Below, piece after piece: positions 24,428-33,378 of a stretch of 47,224 bases of DNA. The translations under genes and the position numbers were made by a program. Position 1 is the first letter of the stretch, and every line of letters starts with the position of its first letter. The notes beneath the pieces were generated by a model, which was given only the letters and a program-made list of their open reading frames with translations, ran no database searches and was not told the origin of the DNA. Source of the DNA: Achromobacter aloeverae (GTDB taxonomy: Bacteria > Pseudomonadota > Gammaproteobacteria > Burkholderiales > Burkholderiaceae_B); NCBI RefSeq assembly GCF_004121055.1, contig NZ_PYAL01000011.1, forward strand, positions 1 to 47,224, written 5' to 3'.

Positions 24428-25156
24428 TCAGACACCCATCTGGCTGGCGAAGTCCCCGATATCCTTGGCGATCCGGTCCCAGTCCTCTTCCGCCCGCAGG
24501 TCCTTGGACTGGTTGGGCCCGTATTCGGTGGGCCGATGGATATAGCCGGTGCGCAGGCCGTGCGAGCGCGCGTGGCGCAGGTCGTTGTTGTGCGCCGCCA
24601 CCACCATGACTTGCGACGTAGGCAGGTCCAGGAACCGGGCCACGCCCAGGTACATTTCGGCGTCCGGCTTGTAATGCTGGACGATGTCGGAAGAAAACAC
24701 GCAATCCCACGGCAGGCCGCCATGCTTGGCCATGTTCACCAGGCAGGGCACGCTGCCGTTGGAAAACGTCGAGATGATGTATTTACTCTTCAGCCGGCGC
24801 AGGCCGGCCACGCTGTCGGGCCAGGGATCGAGGCGATGCCAGACACGATTCAGGTGATCCTTTTCCGCTTCCGTCAGTCCCTGCACCTGGAATTGATCCA
24901 GCAGGACATCCAGCCTCTCGCGATGCAGCACGTCGACGCTGGTCCAGGGGCGCTTGCCCTGCCGCACCGTATCCATGCCCGGGGCGTATCCCGCCCGCCA
25001 GGCGTCGGCCATCGCCACCCAATCGGCATCCAGGCCCTTGCGCCGGCCCAGGTCGCGCAGTTCATGGATCACGCTGTCCCGCCAGTTCACCACCGTACCG
25101 AAAGTATCGAAAACCAGGGCCTTGACCGGGATCTCGGCCACATCTACGTTTTGCAT
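24428..25156 (-). CDS. Type II haloacid-dehalogenase-like HAD hydrolase
   Basis: A 242-residue HAD protein. The nucleophile Asp17 lies in 'ALVFDTFGTVVNW', motif two is 'ISTFSNGS', the Lys of motif three is in 'DIVQHYKPDAEMYL', and the last acidic motif is 'VMVVAAHNNDL'. The lack of the second Asp (DxD) and the 'SNG' motif point to the L-2-haloacid dehalogenase branch rather than the phosphatases. In this setting it may act on a 2-substituted carboxylic acid. The ATG follows AGGAG by seven bases; an upstream ATG at 25186 is not favoured. It follows the GntR gene after 69 bases on the same strand. Confidence 0.87.
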   Translation of the reverse strand: MQNVDVAEIPVKALVFDTFGTVVNWRDSVIHELRDLGRRKGLDADWVAMADAWRAGYAPGMDTVRQGKRPWTSVDVLHRERLDVLLDQFQVQGLTEAEKDHLNRVWHRLDPWPDSVAGLRRLKSKYIISTFSNGSVPCLVNMAKHGGLPWDCVFSSDIVQHYKPDAEMYLGVARFLDLPTSQVMVVAAHNNDLRHARSHGLRTGYIHRPTEYGPNQSKDLRAEEDWDRIAKDIGDFASQMGV

Positions 25157-25225
25157 GCCTATCTCCTCACGGGTAGCGCCGAGCATACGGCCACGCGCCT
25201 CACAAGAAACTGACCGGCGCGAACA

Positions 25226-25891
25226 TCAAAGGATGGCGTTGTAACGTGACGCCATCGCATCCAATTGGGCCAGCGCGCTGGCGCGCACCCGTTCCGTATC
25301 GCCGGACGCAAAGGCGTCGTACAGGCCCACCATGTTCTCGACGGTCAGGCCGCGCATGGCGGCGTCGCCCACCGTCAACAGCCGCGCCACATGCACGTGG
25401 TCGTAAAAACGCTCGATGGCTTCCACCAGCGTGCGGTTGGGCACCAGGTCCATCCACGCGCTCCGGAAACAGGCCTTGTGGCGCAGGAACGCCGCGCTGT
25501 CGCCGGCGGCGTGCGCCTGCGTCAACAGGTCCAGGGGCCGCGGCAATCCTTGCAGATCGCCCTCATCGGCCGCCATGCATGCCATGACGGCGGCTTGCGG
25601 CTCGATCAGGCGCCGCACCTCGAAAGCCTCGTTCATCTGCGCGCGGGTATAGCGCCGCAATACGAATCCCCGCGCCGTGCTTTGCAACGCCCCCTCGCTC
25701 CTGAGCTGCATCAGGGCCTCGCGTACCGGCATGCGCGAGATGTTCAGGCGACTGGCGATGTCCTGGTCAACGAGCTTTTCCTCGTAGCCGATTTCCCCGA
25801 ACAGGATACGCTCGCGCAGCATTTGATAGACGCTTTCGCGCAGATTGGGAGGACGTTTGACGCCGGCACGGACCGAAGCAAGGGTTTCCAT
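25226..25891 (-). CDS. GntR-family regulator (FCD type)
   Basis: A 221-residue regulator. The winged helix ('YQMLRERILFGEIGYEEKLV', 'DIASRLNISRMPVREALMQL') is followed by an FCD ligand domain of about 140 residues with a His-containing metal site ('RHKACFRSAWMDL' and 'FYDHVHVARLL'). FadR-type FCD regulators sense organic acids and sugar acids and repress their own catabolic operon. It is the first gene of the run that continues with HAD hydrolase, aldolase and amidohydrolase, so it is the likely local switch. The ATG at 25891 follows GGAG by seven bases. A longer frame up to 26107 has no ribosome site. Confidence 0.9.
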   Translation of the reverse strand: METLASVRAGVKRPPNLRESVYQMLRERILFGEIGYEEKLVDQDIASRLNISRMPVREALMQLRSEGALQSTARGFVLRRYTRAQMNEAFEVRRLIEPQAAVMACMAADEGDLQGLPRPLDLLTQAHAAGDSAAFLRHKACFRSAWMDLVPNRTLVEAIERFYDHVHVARLLTVGDAAMRGLTVENMVGLYDAFASGDTERVRASALAQLDAMASRYNAIL

Positions 25892-26134
25892 CACGAATCT
25901 CCGACCTATCGCCGCTGCATGGCGGCGGTGGCTGGCCAAAGGGCGCCCGGGGACGAGCGCGAACCTGGGATGCAAGCTGAGACGGATGCTGCGTTGGGTC
26001 AGCCACGGCCGGGGGAACGTCATGCCGCCGGCCGGGGCGAATGCCATACTAACCGCGAAACACGGGTTTGGGTTGGAGGGTGGATTTGGGCGATGGGCCT
26101 GGACCATTCAAGCCGGGATGGAAGCGAATAACGA

Positions 26135-26884
26135 TCAGGCCTGGTTGCCACCCAGGCCAAGATAGCTTTCCACCACGCGCGGATTGCCCGCCAGTTCATG
26201 GGACGGGCCGGCCAGCACCACTTCGCCGGTTTCCAGCACATAGCCATGGTCGGCCACCTGCAAGGCGGCGCGCGCGTTCTGTTCCACCAGCAAAATGGCG
26301 ACGCCGCCCTGCCGCAGCCGCGCGATGATATGGAAGATCTCCCGCACGATGCGCGGGGCCAGCCCCAGGCTGGGCTCGTCCAGCATCAGCAGGCGCGGCC
26401 GCGCCATCAGGGCACGGCCGACGGCCAGCATCTGGCGTTCGCCGCCGGACAACGTCCCGGCCTGTTGGGCGCGCCGTTCGCGCAGGCGCGGGAACAGGTC
26501 GTAGATCTCGGCCAGGCTATCGCGCCAGCCGGCCTCGCGCGCGCGATAGCGGCGGAAGCCGCCCAGCAGCAGGTTGTCCTCCACGGTCATGGTGGCGAAC
26601 AGCTCACGCTTTTCCGGTACCAGCGACATGCCGGCGCCGACCCGGCGTTCCACCGGCCACGCCGACACATCCTGGCCGGCGTAATGCACCGCACCCGTGG
26701 CATGGCCGGCAAGCGGCAAGGCCCCCATGATGGCGTTCAGCAGGGTCGACTTGCCGGCGCCGTTGGCGCCGATCACCGTGACGATGCTGCCCGCCGTGAC
26801 CGACAAGGACGTGGCCCCCAAGGCCGCCACCTTGCCGTAGCGCGCGGACAGGCCGTCGATCCGCAACAACTCCTGGGCGCTCAT
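26135..26884 (-). CDS. livF: Branched-chain-type ABC transporter ATP-binding protein LivF
   Basis: A 249-residue ABC ATPase. Walker A is 'GANGAGKST' (residues 39-47), the signature motif is 'LSGGERQML', and Walker B is '[11 protein letters not shown]', all standard for LivF. It pairs with the ATPase half of the fused LivM-LivG protein encoded just upstream. Its start overlaps the stop of that gene by four bases (ATGA), so the two are translationally coupled. It energises import of a carboxylate or amino acid in the inner membrane. A 243-base gap without any gene, promoter or terminator that I can support separates it from the GntR gene downstream. Confidence 0.93.
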   Translation of the reverse strand: MSAQELLRIDGLSARYGKVAALGATSLSVTAGSIVTVIGANGAGKSTLLNAIMGALPLAGHATGAVHYAGQDVSAWPVERRVGAGMSLVPEKRELFATMTVEDNLLLGGFRRYRAREAGWRDSLAEIYDLFPRLRERRAQQAGTLSGGERQMLAVGRALMARPRLLMLDEPSLGLAPRIVREIFHIIARLRQGGVAILLVEQNARAALQVADHGYVLETGEVVLAGPSHELAGNPRVVESYLGLGGNQA

Positions 26885-28740
26885 CGCTCCCCTCCCTGCA
26901 GCGCCGCGGCGGGCACGAGGTCCAGGTCGTCGTCCAGGCCGCCCAGGTAAGCCTCCAGCACCGCCGGATTGTCGCGCACCTCGGCGGGCGGCCCTTCCGC
27001 CAGCTTGGCGCCGAAATCCATCACCACCAGGTGATTGGTCAGCCGCATGACGAAATCCATGTCGTGTTCCACCAGCAGGATGCTCATGCCCTCGGCGCGC
27101 AATTGCTCCAGCACCCCGGCCAGCGCCTGCTTTTCCTTGTAGCGCAAGCCGGCGGCCGGCTCGTCCAGCAGCAGTAGCGTGGGGTCGCCGGCCAGGGCCC
27201 GCGCGATTTCCAGGATGCGCTGCTGGCCCAGCGCCAGGTTGCCTGCCTGCTCGTACAGATAGTCGCCCAGGCCCACCCGCTGCAACTGCAGCGCGGCCTC
27301 ATGCAGCAGCCGCGCCTCGCTGGCGCGATCGGTGCGCAGGACGCCCGACCAGATGCCGCCCGCGGCGCGCAAATGGGCGCCCAGCGCCACGTTCTCCAGC
27401 ACCGTCATGCCAGGCAGCAGTTGCACGTGCTGGAAAGTACGGCCGACGCCACGGCGGGCGATCTCGCGCGCGGACAGGGTGTCCACCCGCTCGCCCATGA
27501 AGCCGACCTTGCCGCTGGTAGGCCGCAGAACGCCCGTGATGAGGTTGAAGGTCGTGCTCTTGCCGGCGCCGTTCGGACCGATCAGGCCGACGATCTCGCC
27601 GGCGCGGACCTTGAACGAGATATCGTTCACTGCCACCAGGCCACCGAACTCCTTGCGTATGGCGTCCACTTCGAGCACCAGTTCGCCCACGCCCGCTTTT
27701 TCGCGCTGGCCCAGCGCGGGCGCGGCCGAAGGCGGCAGGCGGCGGCGCGCCGCCGCGCCGGGCGCCACGCGCGCCCAGGCGTTCGCCAGGATGGGCCAGA
27801 CGCCGTCGCGCGCATATTGCAGCATCAGGATCAGCAATACACCGAACACGATGAGTTCGAAATTGCCGGTGGTATTCAGCAGCCGCGGCAACCAGTTCTG
27901 GATCTGGTCCTTGAGCACCAGGATGATGCCGGAACCCAGCACCGCGCCCCAGACATGCGCCGCGCCACCCACCACCGCCATGAACAGGTATTCGATGCCA
28001 TAGTTCAGGCCGAACGGACTGGGGCTGACGGCGCGCTGCATGTGCGCGTACAGCCAGCCCGACACGCAGGCCAGCAGCGCCGCGTAGACGAACACCGCCA
28101 CCTTGTACCCATTGGTGTTCACGCCCATCGACTCGGCCATGCCGGCGCCGCTGCGCAGGGCCCGGATCGCGCGCCCCGGCCGTGAATCCAGCAGATTGCG
28201 CGTGCCCCAGACGGCCAGCAGCACCAGCACCCAGATCAGGTAATACATATGCCGCCCGCTGGACAGCGACAGTCCCAGGAAATCCAGCGCCGGCACGCCG
28301 GCGATGCCGTCGTAGCGGCCCAGCACGTCCACGTTGCCGTAGAGGTAGAACAAGGCCAGGCACCAGGCTATGGTTCCCAGGGGCAGGTAGTGGCCGGACA
28401 GCCGCAGCGTAATGGCGCCCAGCACGTAGGCTATCAGCGCCGTCGCCAGCAAGGCGGCCGGCAGGGTCAGCCAGGGCGACCAGGCCATGGCCGTGCTGAG
28501 CCAGGCGGTCGCATAGGCGCCTATGCCCACGAAGGCGGCCTGGCCGAACGAGGTCAGGCCCGCCACGCCGGTCAGCAGGACCAGACCCAGCACGACCAGG
28601 CTGGCCAGGCCGATGTAGTTGAGCTGGGTGATCCAGAACTCCGGCGTCACGGGCAGCAAGGGCAGCGCGGCCAGGACCAGCAGGAAGACGATCAGGGGCA
28701 GGCGGTTTTTCATGGCGTTGACCGGCTCACTCTTCGTCAT
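26881..28740 (-). CDS. Fused LivM permease - LivG ATPase
   Basis: A 619-residue fusion. Residues about 10-330 are a LivM-type permease with some nine membrane spans ('[20 protein letters not shown]' is the family signature near residue 40). After a basic linker, residues about 350-600 are a LivG ATPase: Walker A 'GPNGAGKST' near residue 390, signature '[15 protein letters not shown]', and Walker B '[11 protein letters not shown]'. Fusions of this kind recur in Alcaligenaceae. The start overlaps the livH stop by 14 bases; the internal ATG at 28713 is an alternative. The stop overlaps livF by four bases. Confidence 0.92.
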   Translation of the reverse strand: MTKSEPVNAMKNRLPLIVFLLVLAALPLLPVTPEFWITQLNYIGLASLVVLGLVLLTGVAGLTSFGQAAFVGIGAYATAWLSTAMAWSPWLTLPAALLATALIAYVLGAITLRLSGHYLPLGTIAWCLALFYLYGNVDVLGRYDGIAGVPALDFLGLSLSSGRHMYYLIWVLVLLAVWGTRNLLDSRPGRAIRALRSGAGMAESMGVNTNGYKVAVFVYAALLACVSGWLYAHMQRAVSPSPFGLNYGIEYLFMAVVGGAAHVWGAVLGSGIILVLKDQIQNWLPRLLNTTGNFELIVFGVLLILMLQYARDGVWPILANAWARVAPGAAARRRLPPSAAPALGQREKAGVGELVLEVDAIRKEFGGLVAVNDISFKVRAGEIVGLIGPNGAGKSTTFNLITGVLRPTSGKVGFMGERVDTLSAREIARRGVGRTFQHVQLLPGMTVLENVALGAHLRAAGGIWSGVLRTDRASEARLLHEAALQLQRVGLGDYLYEQAGNLALGQQRILEIARALAGDPTLLLLDEPAAGLRYKEKQALAGVLEQLRAEGMSILLVEHDMDFVMRLTNHLVVMDFGAKLAEGPPAEVRDNPAVLEAYLGGLDDDLDLVPAAALQGGER

Positions 28741-29764
28741 GCGCGGGGCCCGCGCGCAGCGACAGCCAAAGCAGCACGGGGATGATCAGCGTGAACACGA
28801 TGACTTCCTTGTAGGCGCTGGCCCAGAAAGACGAGAAGCTCTCCAGCAAGCCCACCAGGACGGCGCCGGCGGCAGCGGCCGGGTAGCTGGCCAGGGCGCC
28901 GATGATGGCGCCGACGAAACCCTTCAGGCCGATGAGAAAGCCGGTGTCGTAGTAAATGGTCGTGACCGGCGCGATAAGGATGCCCGACACCGCGCCCAGC
29001 AGGGCCGCCAGCGTGAACGTCAGGCCGCCCGACATGTCGCTGCTGATGCCGACCAGCCGCGCGCCGCGCCGGTTCACCGCCGTGGCGCGCAGGGCGCGGC
29101 CGTACAGGGTCTTGCCGAAGAACAGCCACAACGCGGCGATCAATACCACGGCGGTGCCGATGACGAACAGGCTTTGCGCCGACCAGGACGTCAGGCCCAG
29201 GTCCACCTGGCCGTCGATGAAGGCAGGCGTGCGCCACCCCTCGGCGCCAAAGAAAACCAGCCCCAGGCCGACCAGCACGAAGTGCACGGCCACCGACGTG
29301 ATCAGCAGCACCAGCACGCTGGCCTCGGCCAGTGGGCGATAGACGATGCGATGGATCATGCCCCCCATGGGCACGATGAGCAGCAGGGTCAGCAGCATGT
29401 CCACCCATAGCGAAGTGTCCGGCCCCGCCAGGCGCCGCGTCACCCAGAACAGCACCGCGGGCAGCGCGATGCAGGCCAGCGCGGTGCGCGGCAGGACCCG
29501 CCACTGGCCGCTGCGCGCCGCGCGCGCAAACGCTTGCAGGAACACCAGGCCGCCCAACAGGAGCAGCAGATAGACCGTGCCGGGCACCTTGCCGTCCACC
29601 AGCATCGCCAGGGTCAACGCGCCGAACGTCACGAACTCGCCTTGCGGGATGAAGATGACGCGCGTCACCGCGAACACCAGTACCAGCGCCATGCCCAGCA
29701 AGGCATAGATGGCGCCATTGACCAGGCCATCCTGCAACAATATCAGCGCTATCGAGGAATCCAT
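28727..29764 (-). CDS. livH: Branched-chain-type ABC transporter permease LivH
   Basis: A 345-residue inner-membrane permease with eight or so spans. Typical LivH features are '[20 protein letters not shown]' at the N-terminus and '[20 protein letters not shown]' with the EAA-like loop region '[20 protein letters not shown]'. It forms the translocation path with the LivM half of the fusion protein. The start follows GAAGG by about eleven bases. It overlaps the downstream fusion gene by 14 bases and lies 167 bases downstream of the binding-protein gene, with two strong hairpins in between. Confidence 0.92.
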   Translation of the reverse strand: MDSSIALILLQDGLVNGAIYALLGMALVLVFAVTRVIFIPQGEFVTFGALTLAMLVDGKVPGTVYLLLLLGGLVFLQAFARAARSGQWRVLPRTALACIALPAVLFWVTRRLAGPDTSLWVDMLLTLLLIVPMGGMIHRIVYRPLAEASVLVLLITSVAVHFVLVGLGLVFFGAEGWRTPAFIDGQVDLGLTSWSAQSLFVIGTAVVLIAALWLFFGKTLYGRALRATAVNRRGARLVGISSDMSGGLTFTLAALLGAVSGILIAPVTTIYYDTGFLIGLKGFVGAIIGALASYPAAAAGAVLVGLLESFSSFWASAYKEVIVFTLIIPVLLWLSLRAGPAHDEE

Positions 29765-29844
29765 GGACGTAAAACCTTCGCCGCGAGGGCGGACCGCTAG
29801 AACCCGCTAATGCGGGATGGCGCGCAGGCGCCCCGACAAAAGCT

Positions 29845-29893
29845 CACCGGCCCGCGGGCCGGTGCATTGCCCGGTGCCTGGCATGGGCACCGG
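29845..29893. repeat. Two intercistronic hairpins between the binding-protein and permease genes
   Basis: CACCGGCCCGCGGGCCGGTG (29845-29864) is a perfect 20-base palindrome. It is followed by CCGGTGCC (29871-29878) paired with GGCACCGG (29886-29893) around a seven-base loop. Neither has a T-run. Such structures between a binding-protein gene and its membrane components are known to keep the upstream message stable and to lower downstream expression. Confidence 0.65.
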
Positions 29894-29931
29894 ACGGGAA
29901 AGAACCGTGGAAGGACGCGGGGAGATCGGTA

Positions 29932-31098
29932 TCAAAGCCCGGGCTGGTACACCCACTTGCCGCCCTGCACCTTCACCATGACCCGGGCGCGCTGGTCGAA
30001 ACCGGCATGGTCCGTGGGACTCATGTTGAAGACGCCTTGCGACACCGCCAGTTCCTTGACGTTTTCCAGCGCGTCGCGCAAGGCCTTGCGGAAAGCCGGC
30101 GTGCCCGGCTGCGCGCCGGTCTTGAGCGCGACCGGAACCGCGGCCACGACCAATTGGCCGGCATCCCACATATGTCCGCCGAACGTGCTGACCGAGCCCG
30201 CGCCGTGGACCTTCTCATAGGCATCGATATAGGCCAGGGCCGACTTCTTGACGGGATTGTCGTCGGGCAATTGCGCGGCCACCAGCAGCGGGCCGGCCGG
30301 CAGGATCATGCCCTCGCAGTCCTTGCCGCACACGCGCAGGAAATCGCCGTTGGCCACGCCGTGGGTCTGGTAGATGATGCCGCCGTAGTTGCGGGCGCGC
30401 AGCTCTTTCTGCGGCAGGGCCGCGGGCGTGCCGGAACCGGCGATCAGGATGGCGTCCGGGCGCGCGCCCATCAGCTTGAGGACCTGGCCGGTGACGCTGG
30501 TATCCGTGCGGCCGTACTTTTCGGCGCCGACCACCTTGATGCCCTTGGCCTCGGCCGCCTTTTTCGTCTCGTCCAGCCAGCTTTCGCCGTAGGCGTCGGC
30601 AAAGCCGATGAAACCCAGGGTCTTGACCTTGGACTTGACCATGGCGTCGACCAGCGCGCCGGCCATCAGGGCGTCGTTCTGGGGGGTCTTGAAGGCCCAT
30701 TTGCGCTTGTCGTCGACCGGATCGACGATCTTCACGCTGGCCGCCACGCTGATCATGGGCGTGCCGGTTTCGGCGGCGACGTCGACCATGGCCAACGAGC
30801 CGGGAGTGGCGGAGCTGCCGATGACGACGTCGGCCTTGTCCTCGCTCACCAGCTTGCGCATGTTCTTGACCGCCTGCGTCAGGTCGGTGGCATCGTCCAG
30901 GACGATCCACTCTATCTTCTGCCCCGCCACTTCCTTGGGCAGCAGGTCCACGGTATTGCGTTCCGGAATGCCCAGCGAGGCCGCCGGACCGGTGCTGGAC
31001 ACCGTGACGCCCACCTTGACCTGGGCCTGCGCCGCCCACGGCAAGACCATGACTAGCGCGGCCAGCGTGGCCTGGCGCACGTGTTTGATACGGATCAT
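29932..31098 (-). CDS. Periplasmic substrate-binding protein of the Liv-type ABC importer
   Basis: A 388-residue secreted binding protein. The signal peptide is 'ATLAALVMVLPWAAQA', cut near residue 25. The mature part has the type I periplasmic-binding fold with 'VGVTVSSTGPAASLGIPERN' at the start and 'GFADAYGESWLDETK' and 'GVANGDFLRVCGK' in the hinge regions. The class includes binders of branched-chain amino acids, but also of aromatic acids, urea and sugar acids, so the ligand is open. It is first in the operon and carries the recognisable promoter. The ATG at 31098 is preceded by a distant GGAG, about 11 bases away. Confidence 0.9.
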   Translation of the reverse strand: MIRIKHVRQATLAALVMVLPWAAQAQVKVGVTVSSTGPAASLGIPERNTVDLLPKEVAGQKIEWIVLDDATDLTQAVKNMRKLVSEDKADVVIGSSATPGSLAMVDVAAETGTPMISVAASVKIVDPVDDKRKWAFKTPQNDALMAGALVDAMVKSKVKTLGFIGFADAYGESWLDETKKAAEAKGIKVVGAEKYGRTDTSVTGQVLKLMGARPDAILIAGSGTPAALPQKELRARNYGGIIYQTHGVANGDFLRVCGKDCEGMILPAGPLLVAAQLPDDNPVKKSALAYIDAYEKVHGAGSVSTFGGHMWDAGQLVVAAVPVALKTGAQPGTPAFRKALRDALENVKELAVSQGVFNMSPTDHAGFDQRARVMVKVQGGKWVYQPGL

Positions 31099-31185
31099 CT
31101 GTTGTTGTCTCCGCTGAACGGGATACGGCTCGGCCCCATGGGCCGGTCGCCTTTTAGTGCAATGCGATGCCTGGGAAAAGAACGC

Positions 31186-31213
31186 ATTATAGGGATAAGG
31201 ACGGAGGATAAGG
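31186..31213 (-). promoter_or_regulatory. Promoter region of the Liv-type operon with direct repeats
   Basis: On the minus strand, TATAAT at 31191-31186 is a perfect -10, with start of transcription near 31179 and an 80-base leader. The -35 position has no consensus. Instead GGATAAGG, in plus-strand reading, occurs at 31193-31200 and 31206-31213, a 13-base period overlapping the -35 zone, as for an activator-dependent promoter. Confidence 0.5.
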
Positions 31214-31231
31214 GGTGGGCCGGGCGCGGAC

Positions 31232-31786
31232 TCAGCGTCCGTCCATGGGCCAGACGCGCTGGACGCGATAGGCCACCAGCGCGCCGACGCCCGCCTTGGC
31301 GACGTCGACCGGTATGAACGGCAGCATGCCCAGCATCGCCTTGCCGTTGTCGATGCCCGCCACCGCGGCCAGCCAGGGGGTGCCGATGGCATAGACCACG
31401 ACCACGCAGGCCAGGGCCGCCAGGAAGTTGCCGACCACGGCGACGAACGGATTGTCGCCGCGCGGCGCCGTCAGGCGCGCCAGGGCGCCGCAAGCGGCCG
31501 CCCCCACCAGCATCCCGACCAGGAAGCCGCCGGTCGGGCCGGAGAACACGCCCAGGCCGCCGCGCCCGCCCGGCAGCACGGGCAGGCCGATGGCCGCCAG
31601 CACCAGATAGAGCAGCACGGCCAACGCACCGCGCACGGGCCCCAGCAGGCAGCCGGCCAGTATCACGCCCAGCAGCTGCAAGGTCACCGGGACCGGCACG
31701 CCCGGCATCGGGATGGGCGGCACCAGGCTCAATACGACGAGCAGGGCCGCGAACAGGGCGACGGACACGGTATTACGGGTGCGCAT
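31232..31786 (-). CDS. bioY: Biotin transporter BioY (ECF S component)
   Basis: A 184-residue membrane protein with six spans. The BioY hallmarks are 'PVPVTLQLLGVILAGCLLGP', which has the conserved VTLQ motif, 'YLVLAAIGLPVL' and 'GPTGGFLVGM'. It binds biotin in the inner membrane and works with the T component and ATPase encoded upstream. The start at 31786 follows a weak AGTGGGAG-like site. The gap to the T component stop is 80 bases. It is the last gene of a bioM-bioN-bioY operon. No biotin synthesis gene is in the window, so this system appears to serve import. Confidence 0.93.
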   Translation of the reverse strand: MRTRNTVSVALFAALLVVLSLVPPIPMPGVPVPVTLQLLGVILAGCLLGPVRGALAVLLYLVLAAIGLPVLPGGRGGLGVFSGPTGGFLVGMLVGAAACGALARLTAPRGDNPFVAVVGNFLAALACVVVVYAIGTPWLAAVAGIDNGKAMLGMLPFIPVDVAKAGVGALVAYRVQRVWPMDGR

Positions 31787-31866
31787 AAGAAACTCCCACT
31801 GCCTTGATAGAAAGAGATAAGAACCCCGCCAGGCATCCTGTCCGGCATCCCCCGCGGGCCACGCGC

Positions 31867-32463
31867 CTAGCCATCGCGCGCATCGATCGCGTCAGCCACT
31901 TCCTCCGCGCGCTTGAGCGTGCGCACCAGCAAGGGCACGACCACCGCCAGCGGATGGCTGCCCAGGCCGCGGGCGGCCTGGGCCTCGCGGATTTCCTGGT
32001 AGTTGCGCCAGATCTCCGGCACGAAGCGCAAGGTCAGCGCCAACGCCAGCGCGGCGCGGCTGGCGTCGACCAGGCCCAGCCGCTCCAGCGGCCGCAGGAC
32101 CTGCTCGCAGACTTCGATCAGCGCGGCCGTGCGGGTGCTCATCGTAACGGCCAGCGCCAAGGCGACCAGGGTGGCCACGCGCGTCACCATCTCGGCCGCC
32201 GCCGCGTAGCCGTTGAAATAACATGTAAAGGCAGCCAGCACCACCAGGATCAGCAGCATCCCGCGCACATGCCGCCACAGGGTCGCCGGCCGCACGCCGG
32301 TCGACGCCAGCAGTAGCGCGGCGGCCGCGAAAGCCACGGCCAGCGCATCGAGCCGATGCACCAGGAACAACGCGGAGCCGGCTGTCACCAGCCCGCCCAG
32401 CTTGAGCCAGGCCGGCAGGCGGTGCAGGAGCCCCTGCCCGTCCTGGTACAGCGGCTCCATCAT
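31867..32463 (-). CDS. bioN: ECF transporter T component BioN
   Basis: A 198-residue membrane protein of the EcfT/CbiQ family. The coupling-helix motifs are 'EAQAARGLG' (Ala-Arg-Gly type, near residue 160) and 'AEEVADAIDARDG' at the end, both of which contact the ATPase. Five or so membrane spans precede them. It is short compared with free-standing EcfT proteins, as is usual for BioN. Its start overlaps the bioM stop by four bases, so it is translationally coupled. It joins ATP hydrolysis to toppling of BioY in the membrane. Confidence 0.9.
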   Translation of the reverse strand: MMEPLYQDGQGLLHRLPAWLKLGGLVTAGSALFLVHRLDALAVAFAAAALLLASTGVRPATLWRHVRGMLLILVVLAAFTCYFNGYAAAAEMVTRVATLVALALAVTMSTRTAALIEVCEQVLRPLERLGLVDASRAALALALTLRFVPEIWRNYQEIREAQAARGLGSHPLAVVVPLLVRTLKRAEEVADAIDARDG

Positions 32464-33137
32464 CCGCAGTGCTCCCGATACCAGCGCAGCGCCGCCGCCG
32501 GCGCATCATCGACCGCGATGCGCCCGTCGACCACGACCAGCACGCGATCGAAATCCGCCAGCAGGTCAAGGTCATGGCTGACCACCACCGCCTGCCGGTC
32601 CAGCGACGCGATGGCGTCGCGCACGCGGTTGCGATTGCGCAGGTCGAGCTGCGTGGTCGGCTCGTCGAACACCACCAGGTCCGGATGGGTCACCAGCACC
32701 GCGGCCAGGGCGGCCAGCTGCCGCTCCCCGCCCGACAGCAGATGGCTGGCGCGGTCGGCCAGGTGGCCGATGCCCAGGGCGTCGAGCTGCGCCGCGATGC
32801 GGGCACGCCGCTCGCTCTTGTCCGGCACGCGCTGTTTCAGGCCAAAGGCCATGTCCTCGCTGACGATGGGAAAGACGATCTGGTTTTCCGGGTTCTGGAA
32901 CACGAAGCCGACGCGGCGGCGCACCGCCCGCACGTCTTCCCGCGTATCGACGCCGTCCACGCGCACCCGTCCCTCGCTGGGCAGGACCAGGCCGTTGAGC
33001 AGGCGCGCGAAAGTGCTCTTGCCTGCCCCGTTGGGCCCGACCACGCCGATGCGCGATTCCGACAAGGCCAGGTCCAGCGCATGCAGGATCGTGGCCCTGG
33101 CGTTCTTGACGACGGTGTGTTCAAACTCGATTAACAT
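32460..33137 (-). CDS. bioM: ECF transporter ATPase BioM
   Basis: A 225-residue ABC ATPase of the CbiO/EcfA type. Walker A is 'GPNGAGKST' (residues 34-42), the Q-loop region is 'VGFVFQNPENQIVFP', the signature motif is 'LLSGGERQLAALAAVLV', and Walker B is 'LVVFDEPTTQLD'. The 'QNPENQ' segment is typical of ECF ATPases. It is first in the bioMNY operon. Start at 33137: there is no ribosome site, and a -10 element lies just nine bases upstream, so the message may be leaderless. It is named from its neighbours; alone it could serve another ECF importer. Confidence 0.9.
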   Translation of the reverse strand: MLIEFEHTVVKNARATILHALDLALSESRIGVVGPNGAGKSTFARLLNGLVLPSEGRVRVDGVDTREDVRAVRRRVGFVFQNPENQIVFPIVSEDMAFGLKQRVPDKSERRARIAAQLDALGIGHLADRASHLLSGGERQLAALAAVLVTHPDLVVFDEPTTQLDLRNRNRVRDAIASLDRQAVVVSHDLDLLADFDRVLVVVDGRIAVDDAPAAALRWYREHCG

Positions 33138-33145
33138 GGGGCGCG

Positions 33146-33203
33146 ATTATGCACGAACCTTTACAAACTCCTTTGCAAGCCCCTCTCCGCGGAACGTTCC
33201 GCG
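33146..33203 (-). promoter_or_regulatory. bioM promoter and upstream palindrome
   Basis: On the minus strand TGCATAAT (33153-33146) looks like a -10 with an upstream TG. Transcription would start near 33139, two bases before the bioM codon. Further upstream CGCGGAACGTTCCGCG (33188-33203) is a perfect 16-base palindrome, a possible operator. The spacer between the bioM and yciB genes (33138-33378) shows nothing else that I can support. Confidence 0.4.
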
Positions 33204-33378
33204 AACCTTTTCGGCGATGCCGGCGTCCAAGAGTCCGTACGACCGTCGTCCGCCCTCCCCGCGATGACGGCGCGCTACACTCGCGGCCGGAACGCACCGG
33301 CCCGAAACGGGGACACAGAGGCTCCGTGCCGGCGCGCTCGTTGAATTCCTTTTTTTGCCTAACGCCGGGTCCGGCCCC

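Noticed and set aside
33138-33185. BirA-type biotin operator before bioM
   Set aside because: Only one imperfect half-site (TTGTAAAGG) is seen; the partner half at the proper spacing is absent. No BioR-like TTATCTATAA sequence is seen either.
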